Source: Glaciimonas sp. CA11.2 (GTDB lineage Bacteria > Pseudomonadota > Gammaproteobacteria > Burkholderiales > Burkholderiaceae_D). From it: a stretch of 64,000 bases of DNA. The number at the start of each line of letters is the position of its first letter. Position 1 is the stretch's first letter. The stretch is from assembly GCF_034314045.1 (NCBI RefSeq), contig NZ_JAVIWL010000001.1, forward strand, positions 1,302,001 through 1,366,000. The letters run 5' to 3'. The notes beneath the pieces were generated by a model. It was not told where the DNA came from and made no database searches. It saw nothing but the letters and a program-made list of their open reading frames with translations. Shown here in pieces: positions 34,973 through 45,468 of the stretch. The translations under genes and the position numbers were made by a program.

Positions 34973-37900
34973 CTATGGGAGATACATCGGCATTAACGGC
35001 GCAGCCTTATTCTGAGCCGATGCGTTCCTAACAGCATCGGCGACAAATTGGTCATCTTTACCATCAGAGGAAAACGCGCGTGTTAATTCCCCACCAAAGG
35101 TCGAAGTCTCCCATTTTTTGCGATTCCCCACTACGTAGAAACGTCGCTTTGCCCTTGTGGCTGCGACATTGATAATGTTTGGCTTGTTTCCGCCCCATCC
35201 TATGGCTCCGGCAGTTTGCCCGCCCAGGACAAAGATTACAGATTCACATTCCTTTCCTTGGAATGTGTGAACTGTTCCAACATGGCTCTTGAGCCACTTC
35301 TTGACCGCGCCTTCATCTGCCTGTGGAGCCCATTCTTTGAGTCGCTCAGCAAGGAGATTTTGCAGTCCGTCAGCAACTGACTTGAATGGCGAAATGACGA
35401 AGATATCTGGCAAGCCATCGATCTGATTTACCCATTTTTTTTGTTGGTATCGAATAACAATTTGCGTGGCAACTAAGCCTTCGGCGGTACTGAAATGCTC
35501 ATCGAAGTCATCCGATTCCACATGAATCCATCGGGAACGCCCGAACAGAGGCCGAGAGATTGTGTTGGCTATTTCATCTTTTGGGTTGGGACCAAATACC
35601 ATCTTATTATTGTAGGCAATAGCGTTCGACAATGAGAACATTGGAGCAACGCATCGTCGATGAACGCGTAAAGGTGAACCGACCCACAGCTCTGCTCCGT
35701 CATATTGCGTCACGTGCGAGCCATGGGAATTACCGCGGTCTGCCAGATGCTGTGCGGAGTATTCTGTCAGGAGATGGCGTATCGGTGCACCATGATATTT
35801 CAATATTTCGTTATCTAGTTTTCTGTTCACTGTAATCACCGGCTCAACCTGCAGCGGGTCTCCGACAAGGAGGGCACGTTTTGAGCGCCAAATTGCACCA
35901 AGCGCATTAGATGGCACTGCTTGACCGGCCTCATCAATGAGAAGAAGCCCTATTGCACCTTCTCCAAGATTGCCAAAACAACGAGGAAACGACGCGAATG
36001 TACTAGAAACGACAGGCACTGCCAAAAAAAATGTTGCCCAGAAGTGCGGTGCCATCGTCGGCAGCAACTCTTGAACATGCGGCTGCCGCTCAAGCATGCC
36101 GAGTGCAAGTTGGAAATTTATATCAAACGCCTCTCCCGCATGCTTCATAAACGATTTATGCAAATGCATCGCTGCAACGAAAACCGCGGCACGCGCCTCT
36201 TGATAGAGAGTGTTATTGCGGGGCAGACTCGTTTGTTGAACGTCTATTGGTAAGGATTTAAAACCCGTATGGTCATGCGCGGCCACACCCAGGGTTTCCA
36301 CGAGCGATGCAGTGGATTTTTCAATACGCGTCACCTCCTTCGCGGATGCCGCAACAGCGAGTCGTGCATCAGAGAGGATTCGCTCCAATTTTGCTGCACG
36401 CTCCTCAATTTCAAGGCAATTTCTTCTTAAGCCTGCGGCGGCCTGCCAAAGAGTGTTGGACGCATCCGAAAGCACAATCTGTCGTGTGCGAAATTTTCGG
36501 TATTCTTCTCGGGCAAATAGCCATTTTAAGATTTGGCGCAAAACTGGCCATTCTTGATGGAGTATTGTGCGCGCATCAAGGGTAGATTTTGCCTGCGTTT
36601 CTATGTCAGAGAGCCTTCGTTTTAAACCCTCTCGCTCTTTCACCACCGGCGTTAAGTTATCGAGCGCCTGCCTTAAGCGCTCCTCTGAATCAGAGAATGA
36701 TTTTACTGCGACATTCAATCGGGATAAGTTAAGTTCGTATTCACACATTTTGGCTTGTGTGGCCCGCACGTTATCCATCGCGGTCCGAAATTGTGTACGC
36801 GCTTGCTCCCAATTCAGATCATTTGAAGGCTCAGCGTCGAGAGCCCCTGACAATCCTCCCTTTTCACTCAACCGCCTCAACTTTTCAGCAACGAGATTGC
36901 AGTTTGCCCTCTTTCCGAGAGGTACTGATATCAATCCCCAGCATTTCATCAGGTCTTGCTCTATAGAGATTTGCTCTTCGAGATTTTTATCTTCCGCGCT
37001 GCTGATAACATCCCCGTAGGCAGAGGACATTTTATTACTTTTCTTTCGCTTATTCGCTTCGTCATTGACAATCGATTCGGCAATAGCGCCGAAATAATTA
37101 AACGGGGTGCCGTTTATGGTGAGTGACGTTGAAGAGACCTTTTTGATGTTAGGCAGATCACGCGTAATGTTTTCGACCGCATTGTTATTTGCGCTAGCAA
37201 CTACGATACCAAAATCTAATAATCGTTGATCCACCAAGTAACAGCCGTCACCCACAGGTAACTTACTCGTTTCAGGATATTCGACGCGCTGCTCATTGCG
37301 AGAAAATGCCTCTGCTGGATTGGCAAAAGACGCTAGAACTTCTGCGCGGTCAATAATACGGGCAGCGATAACATCCATTAACAGCGTTGTCTTTCCCGTA
37401 CCTGGTGGACCATTTACCGAAAAAATTCCTCCATCTTTCATTTCATGCAGCGCAGTGTTGACCGCAACCTGCTGCATCATGAACAGCGGGAACTCAGACG
37501 GCCAGCGCCCCAAAGGAAATTTCTCTGCGGACAAGAGGCGATTCGCTATGTCCAGTTGACTCACATCAATCTTTTGCGCCATAGGCCGCTCATCTTGCAA
37601 ATATCTCTTTATTTGCTGTGATTCTGAACCTCTTTCCCCGAGGTTCAGAATCCGCTGAATATCCTCAAGATAGAACGAATTAATTGGGTCCATTTCAGTC
37701 GGTGGCGAGATGGTCCTACCATTCTCATTAAGCAGAGGGATCGTGTGGACGTATATTTGAGACGAAGCCATTAGCGCTCGCGGGCTCCAATCTAACTCTT
37801 CAATCAGAATTTCAATAATTTCCTCGAACCAGTACCCGTCGACGACACTGTCGTGGTCTCGTGATAGAAGGTTCTCAATCTTTGTCTTGAGCAAAAAAGA

Positions 37901-38371
37901 GATTGCTTCGTAATCGTATCTTTTTTGATTCTTTCGTTCGGCAAACGCGATGGCATATGCAGCCAATTGCAAACTTGAAACAACCGGACCGCCAGCGCCG
38001 GTCATTTCGATGGCACAAAGGAATGTGTTCCCGTATACGTTACGCTTTTGATTTCCTGAGTAATTTTCGGCATCCTCTGCGCCGGCATACAGCTTTAATA
38101 GTTCCTTCTCCAATATTTTTTTATCGACCACTCCAAAATAAACAAAATATTTAAACTCCTCTTGGCGTGTGTCATAGGGCGGCACCTGCCACGGTAGCAG
38201 CTCAGCGTATTGTTTCTTAAAGGCGCGTCGTCGTCGCTTAACATTTTCTTTGGGGATATCCGGATACATTAGGGCTTCGACGTCAAACCAGTAACGGAGT
38301 GTTTTGATATATTCGGAGGTCATATTTTTTGTGTGCGCAAGAAAATGAAAACACTGCTTTCTTGTCAGCAA
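34973..38371 (-). CDS. Large UPF1/DNA2-like superfamily 1 helicase
   Basis: 1132 residues; a start at 38323 (MTSEYIKTLRYWF) is an alternative. After about 300 residues of unassigned N-terminal region comes Walker A GPPGTGKTTLL near 322. A long insert of nearly 480 residues, partly coiled coil (about 480-700), separates it from Walker B LLLIDEAGQA near 810. Motifs IV-VI follow: LLVGDPLQVEPV, VGTVHTFQGKECESVIFVLGG and NVAATRAKRRFYVVGN. This is the COG1112/UPF1-like group of DNA or RNA helicases. No nuclease domain is seen at the C-terminus. It stands alone next to an RHS relic, an accessory-type position, and similar helicases occur in phage-defence loci; here no partner gene is visible, so function is open. 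Confidence 0.85.
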   Translation of the reverse strand: MLTRKQCFHFLAHTKNMTSEYIKTLRYWFDVEALMYPDIPKENVKRRRRAFKKQYAELLPWQVPPYDTRQEEFKYFVYFGVVDKKILEKELLKLYAGAEDAENYSGNQKRNVYGNTFLCAIEMTGAGGPVVSSLQLAAYAIAFAERKNQKRYDYEAISFLLKTKIENLLSRDHDSVVDGYWFEEIIEILIEELDWSPRALMASSQIYVHTIPLLNENGRTISPPTEMDPINSFYLEDIQRILNLGERGSESQQIKRYLQDERPMAQKIDVSQLDIANRLLSAEKFPLGRWPSEFPLFMMQQVAVNTALHEMKDGGIFSVNGPPGTGKTTLLMDVIAARIIDRAEVLASFANPAEAFSRNEQRVEYPETSKLPVGDGCYLVDQRLLDFGIVVASANNNAVENITRDLPNIKKVSSTSLTINGTPFNYFGAIAESIVNDEANKRKKSNKMSSAYGDVISSAEDKNLEEQISIEQDLMKCWGLISVPLGKRANCNLVAEKLRRLSEKGGLSGALDAEPSNDLNWEQARTQFRTAMDNVRATQAKMCEYELNLSRLNVAVKSFSDSEERLRQALDNLTPVVKEREGLKRRLSDIETQAKSTLDARTILHQEWPVLRQILKWLFAREEYRKFRTRQIVLSDASNTLWQAAAGLRRNCLEIEERAAKLERILSDARLAVAASAKEVTRIEKSTASLVETLGVAAHDHTGFKSLPIDVQQTSLPRNNTLYQEARAAVFVAAMHLHKSFMKHAGEAFDINFQLALGMLERQPHVQELLPTMAPHFWATFFLAVPVVSSTFASFPRCFGNLGEGAIGLLLIDEAGQAVPSNALGAIWRSKRALLVGDPLQVEPVITVNRKLDNEILKYHGAPIRHLLTEYSAQHLADRGNSHGSHVTQYDGAELWVGSPLRVHRRCVAPMFSLSNAIAYNNKMVFGPNPKDEIANTISRPLFGRSRWIHVESDDFDEHFSTAEGLVATQIVIRYQQKKWVNQIDGLPDIFVISPFKSVADGLQNLLAERLKEWAPQADEGAVKKWLKSHVGTVHTFQGKECESVIFVLGGQTAGAIGWGGNKPNIINVAATRAKRRFYVVGNRKKWETSTFGGELTRAFSSDGKDDQFVADAVRNASAQNKAAPLMPMYLP

Positions 38372-38477
38372 CTCATTAAAAAGGGAGTGAAGGATTCAGC
38401 AAGAAAAATTCGTGATACTTACAGATGACGAATCAGTCATGCGAACGAAATGCCCAATTTTCATTGGACGTATGTAA

Positions 38478-38960
38478 CTATCGTCGTTCAACTGCGGCAG
38501 TCGGAATCTCTGGATAGACAATAGGATCGCCAGAACCATTTTGGTTAATAATCGGCCCAACCACATTCCGGCCAAACCAAGCACTAACACCCGTCCCAAC
38601 GACACCGCCAACGACCGGTCCAAACGCAGAGCCAATTCCCGCACCGCCAATAGCGCCAGCAACGGGATTTAACCCAAACGGATCACTACACGAAACCGGA
38701 TTTCCACCCACATACCCATACGTATTAATCCCGCCCTCCAACCCAATCGGGTCGCTCTGCAAATACCGTCCCCACTGCGGATCATAATCCCGATAGTAAT
38801 TATAAAAGTGGTCCGTCTCCCGATCTGCTGGGTGTCGCCTGTACGCTGGCGACTGTGCCGCCGAGACCGGCAAGAGTTATCAATACGACGACGGTGAAAA
38901 ATTTCCAGCCGTGATATCGGCAGCGTGTTAGTGCTTTAATAATAATGCCGAAATTTGCTG
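38478..38960 (-). pseudogene. RHS-repeat core relic with displaced signal peptide
   Basis: From 38873 down, one frame encodes the RHS-associated core ([20 protein letters not shown], then [20 protein letters not shown]) and a short Gly-rich tip of about 60 residues ([26 protein letters not shown]). The long YD-repeat region that should precede it is absent. Just upstream, in another frame (about 38810-38950), lies a signal-peptide-like segment ([19 protein letters not shown], then ASVQA) without a standard start codon. The simplest reading is an RHS toxin-delivery gene that suffered a large internal deletion and frameshift. A separate orphan tip is possible but less likely. Confidence 0.7.
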
Positions 38961-39265
38961 CACTGCTTGCTTCTGTAAATGATCCTCATCCCACTCAACA
39001 GATTGCCCCATACATCCCACCTCCCAAATATTGCATTTGAAATTTCGTGCTAAATAATAGGCGGGGTTGTTGCGCTATGGATGGCGTTGAACTATTGAGT
39101 TAGGGGAATTACTTACTCAAGGAATGTTCAGCATCACGCCTATCCGATACGATAATCGCGGGGATTTGATACTTTTTTGGAGCGAAAAGGCAGTTCATTA
39201 CTCACACCTTTCTAGATTAACTTGCGACATTTATCATGTATGGTCGTCGAAGAAAAAATGTAAGA

Positions 39266-39300
39266 ATTAAAAAACCCGCTAAATCAGTGACTTAGCGGGT
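39266..39300 (-). terminator. Rho-independent terminator of ssb
   Basis: On the minus strand ACCCGCTAA and TTAGCGGGT pair perfectly around a 9-base loop and are followed by six T. It lies 30 bases past the ssb stop codon. A weaker T-rich stretch on the plus strand allows some two-way function. Confidence 0.85.
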
Positions 39301-39329
39301 CTTGTTTTACAAATTCAGTTAGTAGGGTC

Positions 39330-39872
39330 TCAAAATGGAATATCGTCATCCATATCCGAGAAGTTCGGTGCCGGACGCGAAGCAGGTGCTTGTGCCGGAC
39401 GGGATGCGGGCGCTTGGGCCGGGCGTGAAGGAGCGTTACCGGATGGTGCATTATTGTATGACGATCCGCCGCCGCTTTGACGTGGTGCATCGCCGCCATC
39501 GTAACCGCCGTCATCCATTGAGGCGCCGCCCTGACCTTGGCGACTACCTAGCATCTGCATGGAATCCGCGATGATTTCGGTTGTGTAACGCTCTACGCCT
39601 TCTTTATCTTGCCATTTGCGGGTTTGCAGACGGCCTTCGATGTAGATTTGCGAGCCCTTTTTCAGGTATTGCCCGGCGATTTCAGCCAGTTTGCGATAGA
39701 AAGTAATACGATGCCATTCGGTCAATTCTTTCTTTTCGCCACTATTTTTGTCTTTCCAGCTTTCCGTAGTCGCCACGGCGATGTTGGTCACCGCTTCGCC
39801 ATTCGGCATGTAGCGGGTTTCCGGATCGCGGCCTAGATTACCGACGATGATGACTTTATTGACCGACGCCAT
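39330..39872 (-). CDS. ssb: Single-stranded DNA-binding protein
   Basis: 180 residues. The OB fold occupies 1-110 ([61 protein letters not shown]). A Gly/Ser/Ala/Pro-rich disordered linker follows, with repeated PAQAPASR units, and the conserved acidic tip DMDDDIPF that binds partner proteins. It protects single-stranded DNA as a tetramer in replication and repair. It sits 31 bases downstream of the MFS gene, so the two may share a transcript ending at the terminator 39266-39300. Confidence 0.97.
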   Translation of the reverse strand: MASVNKVIIVGNLGRDPETRYMPNGEAVTNIAVATTESWKDKNSGEKKELTEWHRITFYRKLAEIAGQYLKKGSQIYIEGRLQTRKWQDKEGVERYTTEIIADSMQMLGSRQGQGGASMDDGGYDGGDAPRQSGGGSSYNNAPSGNAPSRPAQAPASRPAQAPASRPAPNFSDMDDDIPF

Positions 39873-39903
39873 ATATTTCTCCTAAATCTTGATTAACTAT
39901 AAT

Positions 39904-41193
39904 TTAATGTGTAACCGCGGTGGCTGGCTTACCACGACGCGGTAAATTTATCATTCCGGAAGCGATTATAAGCCAACACAGGGTTGAAATTCCACCCAAA
40001 ATGAATACGGAGGGCGTGCCAAAGTGTTGTTTAAGTAAACCGCCTATGGCACCGCCGCAAAAGAGGCCGAGCGCCTGAAGTGTGTTGTAGACGCCCAGCG
40101 CCGCTCCTTTGGCTCCGGGCGGCGCGATACGCGAGACCAGCGACGGCTGGCTGGCTTCGAGCACATTGAACGCAATAAAGAATGCCAGCAATAAACCAAC
40201 CAATAACGGCCAATGCACGGTTGCTTGGGAGAATGCCAGCCACATGCCGATCTGCACTGCCAACAGCATAGCGATAGCGGCAACGAATACTTGCTTCATC
40301 TTGCCTTGCTTTTCGCCAACAAAGACGGGCGGCAGCATCAATGCGAAAGAGATCAACACAACCGGCAAATAAATCTTCCAGTGTTGCGTAACTGGCAAGT
40401 CTGCGTATTGCACCAAGGCGGATGGCATCACGACGAACATCGCCATTTGCGTCAGATGCAGAGAGAACACGCCAACATTTAGCCGCATCAGCTCGCCATT
40501 GCGCAGAATTTCCGACCAGGAGACTTGCTTAACTTTTATCAATGGCGCGTCAGGCACACCGAAAATGATCATGGCAATGGCTGCGAGCGACAATATCCCG
40601 GTGATAGCAAAAATACCGCCCATTCCCACCCATTCATACAACAACGGCGAAGCGACCATCGACAAGGCGAAGGTCAGACCAATCGAGCCGCCAACCATGG
40701 CCATGGCTTTGGTGCGATGCTCTTCGCGCGTGGAGTCGGCAATGAAGGCCGTGATGGCGGCTGATATCGCGCCCGCGCCCTGCACTGCGCGTCCAATGAT
40801 GATCCAATAGATATTGGGTGCAGCAGCGGCTATGAAGGATCCAATTGCAAACAGGATCAAGCCGATGATGATGATTTTTTTACGACCATATTTGTCGGAC
40901 GCTGCACCAAACGGAATTTGTCCGAACGATTGCGCCAATCCGTAAATCCCCATAGCAAGACCAACCAGCGTTGCACTTTGACCGCCCGGGAGGCCTTTGG
41001 CGTACACCGAGAACACTGGCAAAATCAAAAACAAACCCAACATACGTAAAGCAAAAATCGACGCGAGAGATGCACTCGATCGAATTTCAGCGCTATTCAT
41101 GCGTTGACTATCGTCAGGAGAGCCTGGATCTGATTCTGCCCTTGGGGCAATGGCGGGTGTAGATAACGAGCTAGTCATGTGGAGTTTTGTCAT
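39904..41193 (-). CDS. Major facilitator superfamily transporter
   Basis: 429 residues. After an N-terminal cytoplasmic stretch of about 38 residues come 12 predicted transmembrane helices. The MFS loop 2-3 signature GAASDKYGRKK is clear, preceded by GLAMGIYGLAQSFGQIPFG. The type resembles YajR/drug-efflux-like carriers of proteobacteria; substrate unknown. The start could also be an internal ATG (MTSSL at 41178 or MNSAEIRSS). Placement between uvrA (divergent) and ssb (downstream, 31 bases) is common in Burkholderiales. Confidence 0.88.
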   Translation of the reverse strand: MTKLHMTSSLSTPAIAPRAESDPGSPDDSQRMNSAEIRSSASLASIFALRMLGLFLILPVFSVYAKGLPGGQSATLVGLAMGIYGLAQSFGQIPFGAASDKYGRKKIIIIGLILFAIGSFIAAAAPNIYWIIIGRAVQGAGAISAAITAFIADSTREEHRTKAMAMVGGSIGLTFALSMVASPLLYEWVGMGGIFAITGILSLAAIAMIIFGVPDAPLIKVKQVSWSEILRNGELMRLNVGVFSLHLTQMAMFVVMPSALVQYADLPVTQHWKIYLPVVLISFALMLPPVFVGEKQGKMKQVFVAAIAMLLAVQIGMWLAFSQATVHWPLLVGLLLAFFIAFNVLEASQPSLVSRIAPPGAKGAALGVYNTLQALGLFCGGAIGGLLKQHFGTPSVFILGGISTLCWLIIASGMINLPRRGKPATAVTH

Positions 41194-41580
41194 GCCTTGC
41201 TAGCAAGGCGAGTAAATGGGGGTAATTGAGGGCGTTGGCGACATTGCATTCGTCTGTGCAATCTTCATCCAAGGACTAAAGTATAGCGGCGTATATGACG
41301 ACGATGTTCGAAACCCGTTATGATATCAGGTTGACCCTTTTCCGTTGATTGCTTGGCAGTTAATAAACAAATCTGGCAAGGCGCTTAAAGAATCTACTGG
41401 CTTATGGCTGATCCCACGCATGTTTCGGCTGGTACGAGATGTGATTGCCAGAGATGCTTAGGTATTATTTTAATGCTAGTTAGACGCCGGGCTCGACGGT
41501 AACGAAGCGGTAATTCAGAACAAGTAAGCTGCAACTCCAACATAAACTATCGCCGTAAATATTTACGCAGAAAGCTGTTA
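41194..41580. other. Divergent promoter region, MFS and uvrA
   Basis: No gene. Both promoters must lie here. I searched for a CTG-N10-CAG SOS box by eye and found no convincing one. Confidence 0.35.
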
Positions 41581-44430
41581 ATGGAAGAAATTCGCATCCG
41601 GGGTGCACGTACGCACAACCTCAAAAACATCAATCTGGACTTGCCTCGTAATAAACTGATTGTCATTACCGGTTTATCTGGTTCTGGCAAGTCGTCGCTG
41701 GCTTTCGATACGCTGTATGCGGAAGGTCAGCGTCGTTACGTCGAATCACTGTCTTCCTATGCGCGCCAGTTTTTGCAGTTGATGGAAAAACCGGATGTCG
41801 ATTTGATCGAAGGTCTTTCTCCTGCCATTTCTATTGAGCAAAAAGCGACTTCGCACAATCCGCGTTCAACGGTCGGTACCGTCACTGAAATTCACGATTA
41901 TTTGCGTCTGCTGTACGCACGGGTTGGCACGCCCTATTGCCCTGATCATCCTGAGAAACCGTTAGCTGCGCAATCTGTGTCGCAAATGGTTGACGCGGTG
42001 CTGGCAATGCCGGATGAGACCAAGCTGATGATTTTGGCGCCAGTGGTGGCGAATCGAAAAGGCGAACATGTCGATCTGTTTGAAAACATGCAAGCGCAAG
42101 GTTTTGTTCGATTCCGGATTCAAAGCGGTACTAACAAGGCAAAGATTTATGAAGTCGATGATTTGCCGAAGCTGAAAAAAACCGAGAAGCACACCATTGA
42201 CGTGGTGATTGATCGCGTGAAGGTAAAAGAGGACATCAAGCAGCGATTGGCAGAAAGTTTCGAGACCGCATTGCGTCTGGCCGAAGGACGCGCCATTGCA
42301 CTGGAAATGGATGGCGGCGCTGAACACATGTTTTCGAACAAATTCGCCTGCCCGACTTGTGGCTATTCTCTGCAAGAGCTTGAGCCACGCCTGTTCTCTT
42401 TCAACAATCCGATGGGCGCGTGTCCGGAATGTGATGGGCTTGGTCATATCGAGTTCTTTGATCCCAGGCGGATCGTTGCTTTTCCGAACCTGTCGCTTGC
42501 CAGTGGTGCAGTAAAAGGGTGGGATCGACGCAATCAATTTTACTTCCAGATGTTATCGAATCTTGCTGCGCATTACGCATTCGATCTGGATATGCCATTT
42601 GAAAAACTGCCTGAAAAAGCGCAGCAAGTTGTGTTGTATGGTTCGGGGCGCGAGACGATTCCGTTCACGTATATTAACGAGCGTGGCAAGGCAGTGATCA
42701 AAGATCATACCTTTGAAGGCGTGGTCAACAATCTACAGCGCCGCTACCGCGAAACTGATTCGATGGCGGTCAAGGAAGAGCTTGCCAAGTTCATCAACGA
42801 GAAAGAGTGTCCGTCCTGCCACGGTGCGCGTCTGCGAATCGAGGCACGCTTCGTTAAGGTCGGCAATGGCAAGCAAGAGCGCGCCATTTACGAGGTGGCG
42901 GCGACGCCATTGCGCGAGACTTTGCATTTCTTTGAAAAGCTGAAACTGACCGGCGCGAAGAAAGAAATCGCCGACCGGATTATCAAGGAAATCATTTCAC
43001 GTTTGACCTTCCTCAACAATGTCGGACTCGATTATTTGTCGCTGGAACGCAGCGCCGATACGTTGTCCGGTGGCGAAGCGCAACGCATCCGCCTGGCATC
43101 GCAAATCGGCTCTGGCCTGACCGGCGTTATGTACGTACTGGATGAGCCGTCCATCGGTTTGCATCAACGCGACAATGACCGGTTGATTGAAACGCTGCGT
43201 CATTTGCGTGATATTGGGAACAGCGTTTTGGTCGTTGAGCATGACGAGGATGCCATTCGCACCGCTGATTACGTGGTCGACATGGGTCTCGGCGCTGGCG
43301 TGCATGGAGGCGAGATTATTGCTCAGGGCACGCTCGCCGAAATTCTCAAAAGTAAAAAATCACTGACGGCGAAATATCTGAACGGCACACTCAAAATTGC
43401 TGTTCCGAAAAAGCGTACACCAGCCGATCCGGATCGACAATTCATCATCTCCGGCGCTAGCGGAAACAACCTAAAAAACGTCACGATGCGGTTGCCAGTC
43501 GGATTACTGACTTGCGTCACTGGCGTCTCTGGCTCTGGCAAATCAACGCTGGTCAATGACACGCTATATCATGCCGCGTCGCGCCATTTATATGGCTCGC
43601 AAGCCGAACCGGCGGCGCATGAATCGATCAGCGGACTGGAACATTTCGACAAAGTTATTTCCGTCGATCAGGCGCCTATCGGACGTACTCCGCGCTCCAA
43701 TCCTGCAACCTATACCGGCCTGTTTACACCGATCCGCGATTTGTTCTCTGGCGTGCCGATGGCGAAAGAACGCGGCTATAACGCCGGACGTTTTTCGTTC
43801 AACGTCAAAGGCGGTCGTTGCGAAGCGTGTCAGGGCGATGGCGTGATCAAAGTCGAGATGCACTTTTTGCCGGATGTCTATGTTCCCTGCGATGTGTGCC
43901 ACGGAAAGCGTTATAACCGCGAAACGCTAGAGGTCCAATACAAGGGAAAAAATATCACTCAGGTGTTGGCAATGACGGTCGAAGAAGCGTATGAATTCTT
44001 CAAACCTGTGCCGGTGATCGCGCGAAAATTGCATACATTGCTAGATGTTGGTCTCGGTTATATTCGTCTGGGCCAAAGCGCTACAACGCTTTCTGGTGGC
44101 GAAGCGCAACGGGTCAAGTTGTCGCTCGAATTATCCAAACGCGATACCGGTCGCACACTGTACATCCTGGATGAGCCGACTACCGGTCTGCACTTCCACG
44201 ACATCGATTTATTACTGAAAGTGATTCATCGTTTGCGTGATCAGGGTAATACTTTAGTGATCATCGAACACAATCTGGATGTGATTAAAACCGCCGACTG
44301 GTTGGTTGATCTGGGTCCGGAAGGTGGCGCTGGAGGCGGGCTGATTATTGCAACAGGAACGCCGGAAGATGTGGCTAAAAATCCGAATAGTGTGACGGGA
44401 AAATATCTCGCCCCGCTGTTGGAAAAATAA
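41581..44430 (+). CDS. uvrA: Excinuclease ABC subunit UvrA
   Basis: 949 residues, full length. Two ABC ATPase modules: Walker [10 protein letters not shown] near 31 and GVSGSGKST near 640, with signature LSGGEAQR in both. Zinc modules are CPTCGY...CPECDG and CEACQGDG...CDVCHG. It recognises bulky DNA lesions with UvrB to start nucleotide excision repair. Single gene, divergent from the MFS-ssb pair. Confidence 0.97.
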   Translation: MEEIRIRGARTHNLKNINLDLPRNKLIVITGLSGSGKSSLAFDTLYAEGQRRYVESLSSYARQFLQLMEKPDVDLIEGLSPAISIEQKATSHNPRSTVGTVTEIHDYLRLLYARVGTPYCPDHPEKPLAAQSVSQMVDAVLAMPDETKLMILAPVVANRKGEHVDLFENMQAQGFVRFRIQSGTNKAKIYEVDDLPKLKKTEKHTIDVVIDRVKVKEDIKQRLAESFETALRLAEGRAIALEMDGGAEHMFSNKFACPTCGYSLQELEPRLFSFNNPMGACPECDGLGHIEFFDPRRIVAFPNLSLASGAVKGWDRRNQFYFQMLSNLAAHYAFDLDMPFEKLPEKAQQVVLYGSGRETIPFTYINERGKAVIKDHTFEGVVNNLQRRYRETDSMAVKEELAKFINEKECPSCHGARLRIEARFVKVGNGKQERAIYEVAATPLRETLHFFEKLKLTGAKKEIADRIIKEIISRLTFLNNVGLDYLSLERSADTLSGGEAQRIRLASQIGSGLTGVMYVLDEPSIGLHQRDNDRLIETLRHLRDIGNSVLVVEHDEDAIRTADYVVDMGLGAGVHGGEIIAQGTLAEILKSKKSLTAKYLNGTLKIAVPKKRTPADPDRQFIISGASGNNLKNVTMRLPVGLLTCVTGVSGSGKSTLVNDTLYHAASRHLYGSQAEPAAHESISGLEHFDKVISVDQAPIGRTPRSNPATYTGLFTPIRDLFSGVPMAKERGYNAGRFSFNVKGGRCEACQGDGVIKVEMHFLPDVYVPCDVCHGKRYNRETLEVQYKGKNITQVLAMTVEEAYEFFKPVPVIARKLHTLLDVGLGYIRLGQSATTLSGGEAQRVKLSLELSKRDTGRTLYILDEPTTGLHFHDIDLLLKVIHRLRDQGNTLVIIEHNLDVIKTADWLVDLGPEGGAGGGLIIATGTPEDVAKNPNSVTGKYLAPLLEK

Positions 44431-44667
44431 AAGCAATTGCACACGCGCAAGAGGATAATAGCATTACAGGAAGGTAGCAGAGCGAGTAAGCGCTAAGCGC
44501 CAAAGATCGATCCGGTACGGCGCAACATAGGCGTACCAGGATCGGCGAATAGCGCTCGACTTGGATGTTCGGTAACGCGTCGTTATCGATCAGCTCTGCG
44601 GCTTCTGCCTTGTTTTGTTTTGTTTTGCTTACGTTTTGCGCTTTCTTCCAACCATAGGAACGTCGTA

Positions 44668-45438
44668 ATGAACAGCACCCCTCTTTCCGCCGAACAAATT
44701 GCGGCATTTGAAACAGACGGTTTTCTGATATTGCCACGCTTGGTGTCGACCATTGATTGTGCCGAAATGGCATCGATCACCAACCAACATTTACGCGATG
44801 CGGTGGCGCCACTGGAATACGAGTCCGCGGTCGGCTACGCTGGCGCGCCAACCTCACTCGATAGCGTTGGGGGGCGCACCGCGCGGCGCTTGCGGGATGC
44901 TTATCAACGTCATGCATCGTTTCGGGAATGGGCGGGCAATCCACTTCTGGTAGCGATGCTTGCCCAGCTTCTCGGAGAACAGGTTTGCTTAACGTTGGCG
45001 CATCATAATTGCGTGATGACCAAACATCCTGACTTCGGCACTGCGACCGGCTGGCATCGGGATATCCGCTATTGGTCCTTTCCGCGCAATGCGTTGATTT
45101 CGGTCTGGTTGGCTTTGGATGATGAAAACGAAAACAATGGCGGGTTACGTCTTATTCCTGGTTCACACCGACTCGACATTCAGCCATCACAAATGGATGG
45201 CCTTGATTTTTTGCGTCCCGATGTCGCTGAAAATCAAACACTATTTGCGCAAGGTTTCGCACTCCAGTTGAACCCCGGCGACGTGGTCTTTTTTCACAGC
45301 GGTCTGTTCCATGCTGCTGGCAGGAATAATAGTCAGGCGATAAAAGAATCAGTCGTTTTTGCGTATCACGGCATCACCAATGCGCCATTGCCAGGCAGCC
45401 GTTCGGCCGCTTCTGAGGATATCGTGCTGTCCTCTTAA
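44668..45438 (+). CDS. Phytanoyl-CoA dioxygenase family protein
   Basis: 256 residues from the ATG at 44668, chosen because AGGAA precedes it and MNSTPLSAEQIAAFETDGF is the normal start of the family. It is a non-haem Fe(II)/2-oxoglutarate oxygenase: the HxD pair is in TGWHRDIRYW and the distal His in FHSGLFHAAGRN, followed by the 2-oxoglutarate-binding region. VWLALDDENENNGGLRLIPGSHR is the hallmark strand. The family hydroxylates varied small molecules; the substrate is unknown. It follows uvrA by 240 bases and has no clear operon partner. Confidence 0.87.
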   Translation: MNSTPLSAEQIAAFETDGFLILPRLVSTIDCAEMASITNQHLRDAVAPLEYESAVGYAGAPTSLDSVGGRTARRLRDAYQRHASFREWAGNPLLVAMLAQLLGEQVCLTLAHHNCVMTKHPDFGTATGWHRDIRYWSFPRNALISVWLALDDENENNGGLRLIPGSHRLDIQPSQMDGLDFLRPDVAENQTLFAQGFALQLNPGDVVFFHSGLFHAAGRNNSQAIKESVVFAYHGITNAPLPGSRSAASEDIVLSS

Positions 45439-45468
45439 AATGCGCCATTCCGCAGCAAAATTCAGCGT

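Noticed and set aside
38396..38662. A separate small gene in another frame over the RHS relic
   Set aside because: The RHS core frame explains the sequence; the other frame shows no conserved pattern.
39335..39574. Open frames opposite ssb, and similar long frames opposite uvrA, lpt and dgt
   Set aside because: They are reverse-frame shadows of well-established genes, with arginine- and histidine-rich translations.
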